Source: Penium margaritaceum
Taxonomy: Eukaryota; Streptophyta; Zygnematophyceae; Desmidiales; Peniaceae
Assembly (NCBI GenBank): GCA_023375785.1
Contig: SZWC01004792.1
Coordinates: 26,710 to 52,179, forward strand
DNA length: 25,470 nucleotides
Reading direction: 5' to 3'
Shown here one piece after another: positions 1 through 9,356 of the stretch (within the stretch, counting starts at the first letter, position 1; each line of letters begins with the position of its first letter). The notes under the pieces are model-generated. The model was not told where the DNA came from. It was given only the letters and a program-made list of their open reading frames with translations, and made no database searches. The position numbers and the translations under genes were made by a program.

Positions 1-713
1 AACCATCTTTAAAGCTGTAAATAAACAGTTTAGTGTACTTCATCTCCGCCACAATGAGATCCCAACTGGACCCCCCCCCCCGCAAACCCCCTAGTGTATT
101 GGGGAAGTGTATTGGGGAGTGTATTGGGGGCACGAGGTTTTTTCGGATTTGTGTAACGGCAGGTCCACACCTCCCTCTGAATACACTAGTTAAAAAAAGA
201 AGGCTCCCCCAGCTACACTCTCCAATACACCACCTCAATACACTTTTACCTACTGGGGTGGGGGATCTGGATACAAGGACCCCCCCTCACCCCCCCCAAA
301 TTGGAAGAGTGTATTGCGGGAGTGTAGCTGAGAGTGTATCTGGTAGACAGAAAAAAAAACAGACTTGTGTACATCTACATGAATTACTCATAAGACGTCG
401 ACTAAAATCATGTAAAGTCTCTCTCTTTGTCCACGTAACCAGCTATAAGGTTGTACTTAAAGAGTTTAGTGTACTTTGACTCCAGCATAATGGGATCCCA
501 ACTGGACTCCCCCCCCTCCCCCGCAAAACCCCCTAGTGTATTAGGGAAGTGTGTTGACGAGTGTATTGGGGGAAGGAAAGTTTTTTGGACTTGTGTATAA
601 GCATGTCTGCATCTGCTTCTGAATACAAAATTACAAAAAAGAAGTCTTCTCAAGATACACTCTCCACTACACAACCCTAATACAATTTTGACTAGGGGGA
701 CGGGGGAGGGCAG
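1..713. repeat. Degenerate ~440 bp satellite, left block
   Basis: Two copies of one repeat unit are visible. The word AGTTTAGTGTACTT occurs at 27 and 463, GATCCCAACTGGA at 58 and 494, and CTAGTGTATT at 91 and 533, which gives a period of about 436-442 bp. Each unit holds a C tract, then short tandem AGTGTATTGGGG words, a T-rich spacer, and inverted partners such as CCAATACACC and CAATACACTTTTAC. The second copy is cut off by the Copia-A1 LTR at 714. Related units reappear at 24241-25470. The open frames here are low-complexity readings of the repeat and I do not call them genes. This is non-coding satellite DNA; its function is unknown. Confidence 0.7.
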
Positions 714-1363
714 TGATGGAAACTGGGGCAGCCCTCAGGGAGGTGATCAGGCTCACCAAGAGCCGCCTAGGCAGGACCAACTGTTTGTGAGAGGGAGTTG
801 CAGGTTGTACAGACAGAAATTACGAAAGCAAATGTAGGTCTGTAGAGAATGATAATGTTTGAATCAACAGTTGAGTGACAAATTACATTGTCACAGCTTT
901 CTAACAAGCCCTTATATGCCTCATTTGGCCTAGGGAGCACTGAGATACACTCTGTCAAAGTCTACCCTCTAGCACACTCTCCTAGCCTAGCGGGATGAGC
1001 GGCAGTCACCTTATCACACAAGAGAATTATTACTCACACCACTTGGACGACCAACAATCATGGTCTGCATCTTCCTTGAAGTCTCTTGGAGGTCCTCCAG
1101 CCGCCTTTTCTCCTTGAAGGCCGCTCTCAGCCGTCCTGGCCAATAATCCTGCCGCCTTTTGAGCTCGAAGTGCTCAGGTCGTCACTTGAACCTGACCCAT
1201 GATCTCCAAACTTTGGAAATCCATATCTCACTCAAACGGACTCCGAATCAAGTTTCGTAAAGTGCGTCGGAACCTGTGAAACATCCTCTATGCAACTGTC
1301 ATTCCAGATGATTTTTATCAAGCAACCTGTTTTTGTCACTTTCTGGCACTCTCATGTCCATCA
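714..1363 (-). repeat. Copia-A1 3' LTR (left copy)
   Basis: A 650 bp terminal repeat runs from TGATGG to CCATCA, with the short inverted ends expected of LTRs. It matches 6244-6569 plus 5165-5442 and, more distantly, the Copia-A2 LTRs at 8684-9331 and 17521-18166. It differs from the right copy at many scattered sites, so the insertion is not recent. Confidence 0.93.
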
Positions 1364-1375
1364 TTCTCCCACTTT
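1364..1375 (-). other. Copia-A1 polypurine tract
   Basis: The minus strand reads AAAGTGGGAGAA directly next to the 3' LTR, a typical copia PPT that primes plus-strand DNA synthesis. The identical tract lies at the same place in Copia-A2. Confidence 0.88.
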
Positions 1376-1388
1376 GCGAGAATAAAAA

Positions 1389-2189
1389 TCACACAAGTCC
1401 GCACAGTCCCCTCAGCTGCTGAAAGCGGTGCGCTGCCAGCGGCTTGGTCAGGAAGTCTGCCAGCATCATGCTTGAAGGGCAAAACTTGATCTGCACCACC
1501 TGCTTTGCCACGAGCTCGTGGATGAAGTGGTACCGCAGGTCGATGTGCTTGGTGCGGGCATGAAATTCAGCGTTCTTGGTCAGAGCAATGGCGCTCATGT
1601 TGTCACAGTAGATGGTGGTCGCTGTGGTCTGCTGCTGTCCAAGGCTTGCCAGCAGCTCACGCAGCCACACGGCTTCCTTTGCTACTTCACTCAGGGCGAT
1701 GTACTCTGCTTCGGTGGAGGAGAGGGCGACACACTCTTGCTTCTTGCTCCTCCAACTGATTGCACCTCCCCCGAGCACAAACACAAACCCACCGGTTGAC
1801 CTCCTTGTGTCCAGGTCACCTCCCCAATCTGCGTCACTGTAGCCGATGAGGATGGGACTGTTGTTGCCGTTGAAGGTGAGGCAAAGGCTGCTGCTGCTGT
1901 CGAGGTAGCGCAGCACGCGTTTGACCGCCTCCCAATGCGGCACGCCCGGATTCGCGCAAAACTTGCTTAACACTCCCACTGCTTGGCTGATGTCAAGGCG
2001 CGTGCCGACTGCTGCATACATGAGGCTTCCAACTGCTGCTTGGTACGACACTGCTTCCATGCGGCTGCTCTCTTGCATGCCGTGGGGCGTCTGCGTCATG
2101 CTCAGCTTCGCTCCCACTTCTAGTGGTGTTGTTGCTTTGCGCGCTCCTGCCATGTTGAAGCGCTTGATGATGTCGCTCACGCACGTGCT
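1389..2189 (-). pseudogene. Copia-A1 RNase H domain
   Basis: This is the C-terminal part of pol. The motifs run in order: YQAAVGSLMYAA, YSDADWGGD, SSTEAEYIALSE, YCDNMSAIAL, RTKHIDLRYHFI and ADFLTKPL, which match the copia RNase H that removes RNA from the RNA/DNA hybrid. The acidic residues of SDADWGG, STEAEY and CDN are present. The frame is open for about 263 codons and ends in TGA at 1389-1391, 25 bp from the LTR. An in-frame TAG at 2190-2192 separates it from the reverse transcriptase, so it could only be made by readthrough. Confidence 0.92.
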
Positions 2190-3107
2190 CTATGACAACT
2201 CCAAATTCTGGTGCTGCCGGTTGCGCTCGACCTGAAGGCCGAGGTAGTAACTTAGCTCTCCCATGTCTTTCATGTTGAACCTGGCAGCAAGGGACTGCTT
2301 CACATTGTCCAAAAGAGACTTGGAGTCAGATGCAATGAGAAGATCATCAACATAGAGCAAGATGATGATCTCGTTTGCCTCTTGTGTTCGCCCATAGACA
2401 GCATGATCTCCTTCACTGCGCACAAAGCCAAGGCCAGCCAGCTGCTCATCCATCTTGAGGTACCATGCTCGCGGGGCTTACTTCAGGCCGTAGAGGGCCT
2501 TCACAAGCTTGCACACCAAACCTTCCTTCCCCTCCACGACATACCCCTCCGGCTGCTCCATGTACACATCCTCCTCAAGATCACCATTCACAAATGCACA
2601 CGTCACATCCATTTGGTACACCTCCCAGTCCATAGCAGCAGCAAGAGCGAGGATCGCTCGCATGGATGGGAACTTAGCGACAGGTGCAAATGTCTCATTG
2701 TAATCCACACCCTCAGTCTGCGCATACCCCTTTGCAACCAGCCGTGCTTTGTACCTGAGAACCTTACCATCCGCACCACGCTTGCGCCTGAAAATCCACC
2801 GGCATCCGATCACCCGGCTGCCGCGTGGAGCCTCCTTGGGAGTCCAGGTGCTGTTCTTCATGAGCGCATCATACTCCTTATCTGCTGCGCCACGCCAATC
2901 TCCCGCCTCGGCGCTGTGCATGGCTTCAGCAAATGTGGTTGGGTCATCGGTGACTGTGAGGAAGAGAAGCTCGAGGTCAGACGACTCCGTTGGTGGTGGA
3001 ACGGTGCACAAGTTCACCAGCTCCTCCAGCGGCCTCTGTTTGTTTGCGAGGCGCTCGGATCGCCTCAGCGGCTCCCCACTGTCCTTTGCACCTTTGTTGA
3101 GGCGTGC
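2190..3107 (-). pseudogene. Copia-A1 reverse transcriptase domain
   Basis: RVT_2 type reverse transcriptase. The N-terminal half carries WTPKEAPRGSRVIGCRWIF, YKARLVAKGYAQTEGVDY, FAPVAKFPSMRAILALA and QMDVTCAFVNGDLEEDVYM. After ALYGLK there is a TAA at 2478-2480 where the sister copy indicates a Gln-Ala-Pro context, then the second half with YVDDLLIAS, the catalytic Asp pair. A TAG at 2190-2192 closes the segment. The 5' end of the domain (2838-3107) is repeated at 3109-3378 across the gap N at 3108. I read this as one sequence assembled twice, not as a tandem duplication. Confidence 0.9.
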
Positions 3108-3378
3108 NGGGAGTCCAGGTGCTGTTCTTCATGAGCGCATCATACTCCTTATCTGCTGCGCCACGCCAATCTCCCGCCTCGGCGCTGTGCATGGCTTCAG
3201 CAAATGTGGTTGGGTCATCGGTGACTGTGAGGAAGAGAAGCTCGAGGTCAGACGACTCCGTTGGTGGTGGAACGGTGCACAAGTTCACCAGCTCCTCCAG
3301 CGGCCTCTGTTTGTTTGCGAGGCGCTCGGATCGCCTCACCGGCTCCCCACTGTCCTTTGCACCTTTGTTGAGGCGTGC
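2838..3378. other. Gap-flanking 270 bp duplication (assembly artefact)
   Basis: 2838-3107 and 3109-3378 are near-identical direct copies (one difference at 3068 versus 3339) separated only by the N at 3108. Both read the same stretch of Copia-A1 from the integrase-RT linker into RT. Copia-A2 has this stretch once. Two contigs whose overlapping ends were not merged explain it best. Confidence 0.88.
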
Positions 3379-4491
3379 GGACCGTTGTGGCAGCTGCTGT
3401 GCGTTGCTTTGCTGCTCCTCCTCATCAGATTCCTCTGCCAACTCCTTCTCCTTCTGAGCTCCCTCCACCTCCTTGTCGTTGCCGCTGTCACCGCTATCTT
3501 CCGCACCGCCCTCTTCTGCTACCAGTACTTCTCTCACTTCTGGTACAAGTGCGGGAGCAAGCGGAACTGCCGACATAGGGCTCCAAGTCCAGCCCTTAAA
3601 TTCCTCTTGGAAGACCACGTCACGGCTGCGGATGATCTTGCGTGCGGCGAGGTTGTACAGGCGGTATCCCATGGTGTCGTAGCCGAGGAAGGCGGCCTTC
3701 ACCGACTTTGCGTCCAGCTTGTTACGGCTGCCGGTAGGCATGTGCACGAATGCGCCACACCCGAAGACTTTCAGGTGCGTCACTATTGGCTTGCGTCTCG
3801 TCCACGCCTCCTCCGGTGTCATCAGCGGCACGGCGCGCGTATGGCTTCGGTTTTTCAGGTACACGGCGATATTGACCGCTTCCGCCCAAAAGGTTGGCGG
3901 GAGCCTCGTGTTTTGGAGCATGCTGCAAACACGCAACATGAGTGTGTGGTTCGCGCATTCAGCCACGCCGTTCAACTGCGGTGTTCCAGGTGGGGTGACC
4001 ACGTGCTTGATCTCGCGACGCTTGAGGAATGTGCGAAAGTCGTTGGAGAGGTACTCTCCTCCACCATCGGTGCGAAGCACCTTCAACCACCTGCCACTCT
4101 CATTCTGTGCAGCAGCAATCCACACCTTAAAAGCATCAAAGCACTCATCCTTTCCAGCCAGGAACGACACCCACGTCTTCCTCGACTTATCATCAATGAA
4201 CGTGACAAAGTACAACTTGTCGGACAAGGATTGTGATGGCATGGGACCGCACAAATCAGAGTGAACCAGTGAGAGAAGCTCAGCCGCGCCCTTCCCTTCC
4301 CCCGTGAAAGAAGAGCGGGTTTGCTTCCCTTCAATGCAGCTCTCACAAGCCGGTGCACCTGGCTGCTTCACCCCCTTGAGCTCCAGGCCGCGGACCATCT
4401 GCTGCATGGAGAAGATGGCGCCAAAGCCGAGGTGACCAAGCCGGCGGTGCCACAGGCCGATGTCGTGTTTTCCCTCTCTCGCCGCCAACAC
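3109..4491 (-). pseudogene. Copia-A1 integrase and IN-RT linker
   Basis: Counting from 4491, a pre-integrase zinc site H15-x4-H20-x28-C49-x2-C52 (HRRLGH, CESC) is followed by the rve core with D79 (HSDLCGP), D142 (RTDGGGEY) and E178 (NGVAE). D142 and E178 are 35 residues apart, the canonical DD35E spacing. Downstream lie the copia motifs WAEAVN, FGCGAFVH and LGYD, then an acidic, Ser/Glu-rich linker to RT. The frame is open for about 450 codons up to the gap. An upstream TAA (4492-4494) cuts it from the protease; Copia-A2 has Ser (TCA) there, so this is a nonsense mutation. All catalytic residues are intact. Confidence 0.92.
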
Positions 4492-5163
4492 TTAGTCGGC
4501 TTCCTTCTCCGACACCACATAGAGACGGTAGAGACCGTCCTCCTTGTCGGCTTTTGCAAGAACACGGCCTGCACTGGCAGAGATGGTGCACCCACCATTC
4601 TCAAAGCGAACCTGCATGCCTTCGGAGATGAGTGATGAGACAGAGAGGAGGTTAGCTGCCAGCCCAAGAACATGGAGCACCCCCTTCACACGACGTTCCA
4701 CGTGCTTGCCCTCAACGGAAGCACAAAACACAATCTCACCCTCCCCAACCGCCATGTGCACATGATTGTCCCCCATGTACACCCGACGAGGCTCAATGGC
4801 GGTGTAGACGACGAACCACTCCTGACGACACGTCATGTGCCGTGTGGCTCCTGAGTCGATGATCCAGAACAAGGCGGTGTTGTCAGAGACGTGCAGGACC
4901 CGGATAGTTGTCACGAATCCACTCTCCCAATCTGCTGCATTCGCGGAAGCGTCGGACTGCTTTCCCGCTCCCACTCCAGCCGCAAGGTCCACCTTCTTCT
5001 TCCGGCATTCGCGCGCCCAATGGCCCGGCTTCTTGCAGTAGTGGCAGTTCCCCTTCTTCTTTCCTCCTCCACCGTTGCTCCTGGTTGATGTAGCACCGCC
5101 CCCATGACCGAAGTTGGTGATGAGAGCGACGTCCAGTCCGCTTCCACCCTCCTCTCCCTTGCG
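4492..5163 (-). pseudogene. Copia-A1 gag C-terminus (zinc knuckle) and protease
   Basis: On the minus strand an RNA-binding zinc knuckle CHYCKKPGHWARECRKKK fits CX2CX4HX4C with all four ligands present. About 50 residues later comes WIIDSGATRHMT, the aspartic protease active site of copia elements, followed by VYMGDNHVHMAVGEGE and a pre-integrase linker (LHVLGLAANLLSVSSLIS). The segment begins at the gap N (5164). By comparison with 12830-12930 of Copia-A2, roughly 75 bp are missing between here and the rest of gag at 5620. It ends in TAA at 4492-4494. Confidence 0.9.
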
Positions 5164-5164
5164 N

Positions 5165-5618
5165 AATCGTGGTCTGCACCTTCCTTGAAGCCTCTTGGAG
5201 GTCCTCCAGCCGCCTTTTCTCCTTGAAGGCCGCTCTCAGCCATCCTGGCCAATAATCCTGCCGCCTTTTGAGCTCAAAGTGCTCAGGTCGTCACTTGAAC
5301 CCGACCTATGATCTCCAAACTTTGGAAATCCATATCTCACTCAAACGGACTCCGTATCGAGTTCCGTAAAGTGCGTTGGAACCTGTGAAACATCCTCTAT
5401 GCAACCTATTTTTGTCACTTTCTGGCACTCTCATATCCATCAGGCAAACTGGAGTAGTACCACGTCAGTGACACAAGCGACAGTATGCGGATGGAATATT
5501 GACCCGTCCATCATGTGTCGGACTGTCCTGCACACACGTAAACCTTCCACGTTACGCCTGTCCAGAATTTAGTACAATATAGGTACGAATTCAATTCTAC
5601 AAAACAGCACAAAATATA
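5165..5618 (-). other. Misplaced contig: Copia-A1 5' LTR end plus flank
   Basis: Bounded by N at 5164 and 5619, this 454 bp block interrupts gag. 5165-5442 is the part of the LTR that is missing at the gap 6570 (it aligns to about 1056-1363 of the left LTR). 5443-5618 is the outer flank. Bases 5415-5618 repeat 6571-6774 exactly by eye over 204 bp. It therefore belongs after 6569, not inside gag. Confidence 0.9.
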
Positions 5619-5619
5619 N

Positions 5620-6144
5620 ACGCTGGTCCAGGGCAACAATGAGAGGAGTGTAGCTGCTAGGAAGGCCAGAGAGGATGGTTAGCATGAGCACACGCTCCTT
5701 GAAAGGGTCCTCAATCGCAGCAAGCTGGTCAGAGAGAGACTTCACCATGTTGATGTAGTCAATCATGGATCCGGACTCATCCATTTTCACAGTGTGAAAG
5801 CAACGACGCAACTGCATATTCATGAGGATTGACTTGGAATCATAAGTGGACTCAAGATTTTTCCAAACCTCCTTTGGCGTGAGGATGCCACGGACGAGGA
5901 GTTGCTGCCGTTCGGCGAGGTGGAGGTAGATGGTTGAGAGGGCGCGGTCACGCTTCTCGTGGTAGGTACGGGCCTCGACAGGGGATAGGGAGCTTTCTTC
6001 TGGTTCCTTCTCCTTATCATCCACCTGGCTCTAGAGGCCCTTCTCCATCAGCACCATCTTCATGTTGTTGCTCCAGTTGAAGAAGTTCTTGCCTTCGAAC
6101 TTGGCGATGTTGACGCCGGCCACCACAGAAGCGGATGTCGCCAT
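5620..6144 (-). pseudogene. Copia-A1 gag N-terminal and middle part
   Basis: The minus-strand ATG at 6142-6144 begins MATSASVVAGVNIAKFEGKN, with the FEGKNFFNW motif typical of copia gag. Codon 38 is TAG (6031-6033) where Copia-A2 has Trp. The frame then continues with the UBN2-type gag core: TYHEKRDRALSTIYLHL, KEVWKNLESTYDS, QLRRCFHTVKMDE, YINMVKSLSDQLAAI and LTILSGLPSSYTPLIVAL. Gag forms the particle that packages the RNA. The start was chosen because it lies about 85 bp downstream of the PBS and the same ATG is kept in Copia-A2 at 17421. The segment stops at the gap N 5619. Confidence 0.88.
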
Positions 6145-6230
6145 GGTAGTGCAATGTTCAGCCCACAAACGGCTCTCTCACACAATAGGGTGCAAGGAAT
6201 GTCTCAAGGATGAGATAAAGCCTTGTTCTA

Positions 6231-6242
6231 GCTCTGATACCA
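6231..6242 (-). other. Copia-A1 primer binding site (initiator tRNA-Met type)
   Basis: The minus strand reads TGGTATCAGAGC one base inside the right LTR. This is the usual PBS of plant copia elements, complementary to the 3' end of initiator tRNA-Met. Confidence 0.92.
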
Positions 6243-6243
6243 C

Positions 6244-6598
6244 TGATGGAAACTGGGGCAGCCCTCAGGGAGGTGATCAGGCTCACCAAGAGCCGCCTAG
6301 GCAGGACCAACTGTTTGTGAGAGGGAGTTGCAGGTTGCACAGACAGGAATTACGGAAGCGAATGTAGGTCTTCAGAGAACGTGAATGTATGAATAAAAAA
6401 TTGATTGAGAAAGTACATTGTCACAGATTTCTAACAAGCCCTTATATGCCTCATTTGGCCTAGGGAGCACTGAGATACACTCTGTCAAAGTCTACCCTCT
6501 AGCACATTCTCCTAGCCTAGCGGGATGAGCGGCAGTCACCTTGTCACACAAGAGAATTATGACTCACACNTCACTTTCTGGCACTCTCATATCCATCA
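6244..6598 (-). repeat. Copia-A1 5' LTR (right copy), collapsed at a gap
   Basis: 6244-6569 matches the first half of the LTR at 714-1039, and 6571-6598 is its last 28 bp ending CCATCA. The roughly 290 bp between them are missing at the N (6570) and are found instead at 5165-5442. Confidence 0.9.
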
Positions 6599-7311
6599 GG
6601 CAAACTGGAGTAGTACCACGTCAGTGACACAAGCGACAGTATGCGGATGGAATATTGACCCGTCCATCATGTGTCGGACTGTCCTGCACACACGTAAACC
6701 TTCCACGTTACGCCTGTCCAGAATTTAGTACAATATAGGTACGAATTCAATTCTACAAAACAGCACAAAATATACAATGTGTACAATGTATATCTCATTT
6801 GAAGCAAGGACATGATCAAGTAGTTTCCAGAAATTGTTTACGTTGAAACATTTTTTGTGATATTTTCAATGAACCCAGTTGTAAAGAAAGATCATGGAAA
6901 TTCAGGTGTTGATGTACACATGATTGTGTATGATCTTGACTGTAACAAGTAACTTCTTGGAAACATTGTCCACATTTTAGGTTTCTTTCCAAGAAGGCTC
7001 CTCACCATATGTTCTTCTCTTATACACACATTGGCAAGTGTATTGATTTGGGATGATTGGGCATAAATGGCAAATCCGACCCGGGCCGATGCCCCTCGTG
7101 ACCTCACATCCAACGTGACAACGGGGGTTTTCATTGCACCGACATCCCTGTGACTGCGGCAGGTGCCACAGTCATAGGCATTCTCTGCCTGACGGTGGCC
7201 ATTGTCGGGTGGGTCACTGTCCTCTTCTCGTCCGCGGCCGCAGTGGTGCCTCCTCTCTTCTCTCTCCTTCCTCTTTCTCCCATTCTCCTGTAGTTCACGT
7301 CATCTTTCATC
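6599..7311. other. Non-coding spacer between Copia-A1 and Copia-B gag
   Basis: I see no gene. 6599-6774 is the outer flank of Copia-A1 and also occurs at 5443-5618. 6775-7080 is AT-rich. Around 7028-7072 lies a sequence resembling the right terminus of the MITE-like insertion at 19757-20024 (CAAGTGTATTGATTTGGGATGATT against CGAGTGTATGAATTTAGGGTGATT). 7080-7311 is GC-richer and may be Copia-B leader. No Copia-B 5' LTR or PBS (TGGTATCAGAG) is recognisable. Confidence 0.5.
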
Positions 7312-8683
7312 ATGCCAGGGCTAGAAGAAACCATTGAGGAATTTGAAGCTGCGCTCAACGAGGCATAAGCAGCTTGCCACAAAATAGAGGATGAACTAAA
7401 ACAGGGACGAGAAGCTCAGCATGAAGTGGCCACCACCGTGGCTGCTTTGGTAATAGAGCACTTGCATGCCATTCCGGCTCTCGCTGCTGTTTTGCCTGTT
7501 GAGGAGACTGTCTCCGCTGACTCATCTGTTCCTCCTAGTGGTGGTGTGCCCAGCTCCTCTTCACCTGCTCTCTCCAAAACTGCTCTTGCTTGTGCCTTCC
7601 TCCCGGTCCGGTAGAAAGACTTTGAGAGCCCACCACCTTAGTTCACATCTAAGTTAACCTTTACTTCTTGGGAGACCCGTTTCAGCTCCAGGGCACAGGG
7701 TGAGATTCTGTGGGAGTACTACTCCCCTGCCAAGCCACCATTTGTCCCTTGGCCTGCTGAGGCTACCTGGACTGTATGTGCCGTCATCAATGCAGGGCAG
7801 GAATGCCTTCTCAACGACATTGGTACGTATAATGCCGACCCGACCCGTGGCACTCCCGCTGATCCTGTTGGTGCCTACGAACTCATTCGTCGCTGCAAAC
7901 CTGTGACAGGACACGTTGCCCAGAGAACACTTAATGTGCAGTTCAACACACTACACATACGAGCATATGAGAGTGTAAACAAGTATTGGGCATGGAGCTT
8001 ACGTCTACTATGTGACCTGGGCAAAGCAGCACCAGGGCTCCTCTCTGCTTGCCTGTTTGTCATTGCTGGCCTCATCCCAGACCTCTCTTATCTCTATCTT
8101 CACGTCTTTCAAGCAGAGCTTGAGCGTTTTGATGCTGCCCCAGTCCCTGCCAATTCCCCTCCAGGGTTCGGGCCTCTCTTCGATTTCACTGCCGCTCGCC
8201 TCACACATTGGTAGAGCAATGTACAAAACAAGCGCATGCATCGTGCAGCCCTCGCTGCCTTCATCGCCCCTTCCTCCTCCTCCACTGCAGCCACTGTCTC
8301 TACTGCCTCAACCTCTTCCTCTACAGCGGCCACCAACACTACCCATGTTGCTTCCCGTGGCGGAGGCGGCGGGTCTGGCCGCGGGGGTGGTCGTGGTGGC
8401 AAGGGCCGTGGAGGTGGCCGTGGTGGCAACGCTGCCTCTATTGAAATTACCTGCTGGAACTACGGCGCCACTTGTCACTCTGCTCTGAAATACCCAGCCC
8501 CTCGTGACGACGCTCGCCTTGCATCATCTATGCATGCCCATTAGGCCCGTATAGGCGTCGCCTCCTCATCCGCCACCGTAGCAGTGTCTGTTGCATCTTC
8601 CTCCTCTTCCTCTTCCTCCACCTCCGCACTCACCACCACCCTTGCCCCTCTCCAACCATCTGAACCTCCTTTCAGCTCATGGG
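7312..8683 (+). pseudogene. Copia-B gag with five in-frame stops
   Basis: One reading frame runs from ATG 7312 to the Copia-A2 junction with no frameshift, but with stops TAA 7366, TAG 7612, TAG 7639, TAG 8212 and TAG 8542. The gag core shows EILWEYYSPAKPPFVPWP, VGAYELIRRCKPVTGHVAQR and LIPDLSYLYLHVFQAELE. An RGG/Gly-rich basic stretch (8359-8430) comes next, then a damaged zinc knuckle CWNYGATCHSALKYP at 8452-8496: the second and fourth Cys of CX2CX4HX4C are Tyr (TAC for TGC). A Ser/Thr-rich tail follows. Four of five stops are TAG, compatible with CAG to TAG decay. Calling it gag rests on the knuckle, the RGG block and its position before pol. Confidence 0.75.
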
Positions 8684-9331
8684 GTATGGAAAATGGGGCA
8701 GCCCTCAGAAAGGTGATCAGGCTCACCAAGAGCCGCCTAGGCAGGACCAACTGTTTGTGGAAGGGAGTTGCGGGTTGCACAGAAAAAAATTACGGAAGCA
8801 AATGTAGCTTTGCAGGGAATGCAAATGCCTGAATTAAATATTGAGTGAGAAATTATATAATCACAGCTTTCTAACGAGCCCTTATATGCCTCATTTGGCC
8901 AAGGGAGCACTGAGATCCACTCTATCAAAGTTGACCCTCTAGCACACTCCTAGCCTAGCGGGATGAGCGGCAGTCACCTTGTCACACATGAGAATTGTGT
9001 CTCGCACGACCTGCACGGCCAATAATCGTAGCTTGTTCCTTCCTTGAAGTCTCCTGGAGGTCCTCCAACCATCTTTTCTCCTTGAAGGCCGCTCTCAGCC
9101 GTCCTAGCCAATAAGTCTGCCGCCTTTTGAGCTCAAAGTGCTTAGGTCGTCACTTGAACCCGACCCATGATCTCCAAACTTTGGAAATCCATATCTCACT
9201 CAAAGGGACTATGAATTGAGTTCCATAAAGTGCGTTGGAACTTCTGAAACATCCTCTATGCAACTATCATGCCAGATGATTTTTATCGAGCAACCTAATT
9301 TTGTCACTTTCAGACACTCACATATCCATCA
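8684..9331 (-). repeat. Copia-A2 3' LTR (left copy)
   Basis: About 648 bp, aligning along its length to 17521-18166 and to the Copia-A1 LTRs. The outer end is mutated (GTATGGA where the others have TGATGGA); the inner end CCATCA is kept. Confidence 0.92.
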
Positions 9332-9343
9332 TTCTCCCACTTT
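9332..9343 (-). other. Copia-A2 polypurine tract
   Basis: The minus strand reads AAAGTGGGAGAA next to the LTR, identical to the Copia-A1 tract. Confidence 0.87.
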
Positions 9344-9356
9344 GCGAGAATAAAAA

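Larger units (their letters stand above)
714..6598 (-). mobile_element. Copia-A1, Ty1/copia LTR retrotransposon, degenerate
   Basis: This is a minus-strand element with LTRs that start TGATGG and end CCATCA, a PPT beside the left LTR and an initiator tRNA-Met type PBS beside the right LTR. The internal order on the minus strand is gag, zinc knuckle, protease, integrase, reverse transcriptase, RNase H, which is the Pseudoviridae/copia order. The flanks are GGCAG (709-713) and GGCAA (6599-6603), a possible 5 bp target duplication with one mismatch. Stops interrupt the frame at about 6031, 4492, 2478 and 2190. Gaps lie at 3108, 5164, 5619 and 6570. The segment 5165-5618 does not belong inside the element: it is LTR and flank sequence, so the real internal region is shorter than it appears. 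Confidence 0.93.

Noticed and set aside
33..479. 148-codon frame in the left satellite
   Set aside because: It spans a repeat unit, is full of Pro runs from C tracts, and is not kept in the second unit.
1..713. CRISPR-like or telomere-like array (repeated GTGTATTGGGG)
   Set aside because: The words are irregularly spaced, there are no spacers of constant length, and they are not a perfect short tandem as in telomeres; a degenerate satellite fits better.
2749..4236. Long plus-strand open frame over Copia-A1 integrase and RT
   Set aside because: It is a shadow of the minus-strand pol and crosses the gap and the artefactual duplication; the translation is low-information. The same holds for 9396-10280 in Copia-A2.
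8359..8430. Host RGG RNA-binding protein
   Set aside because: The Gly/Arg stretch sits directly before a decayed zinc knuckle in a frame with five stops and before copia pol, so it is retrotransposon gag.
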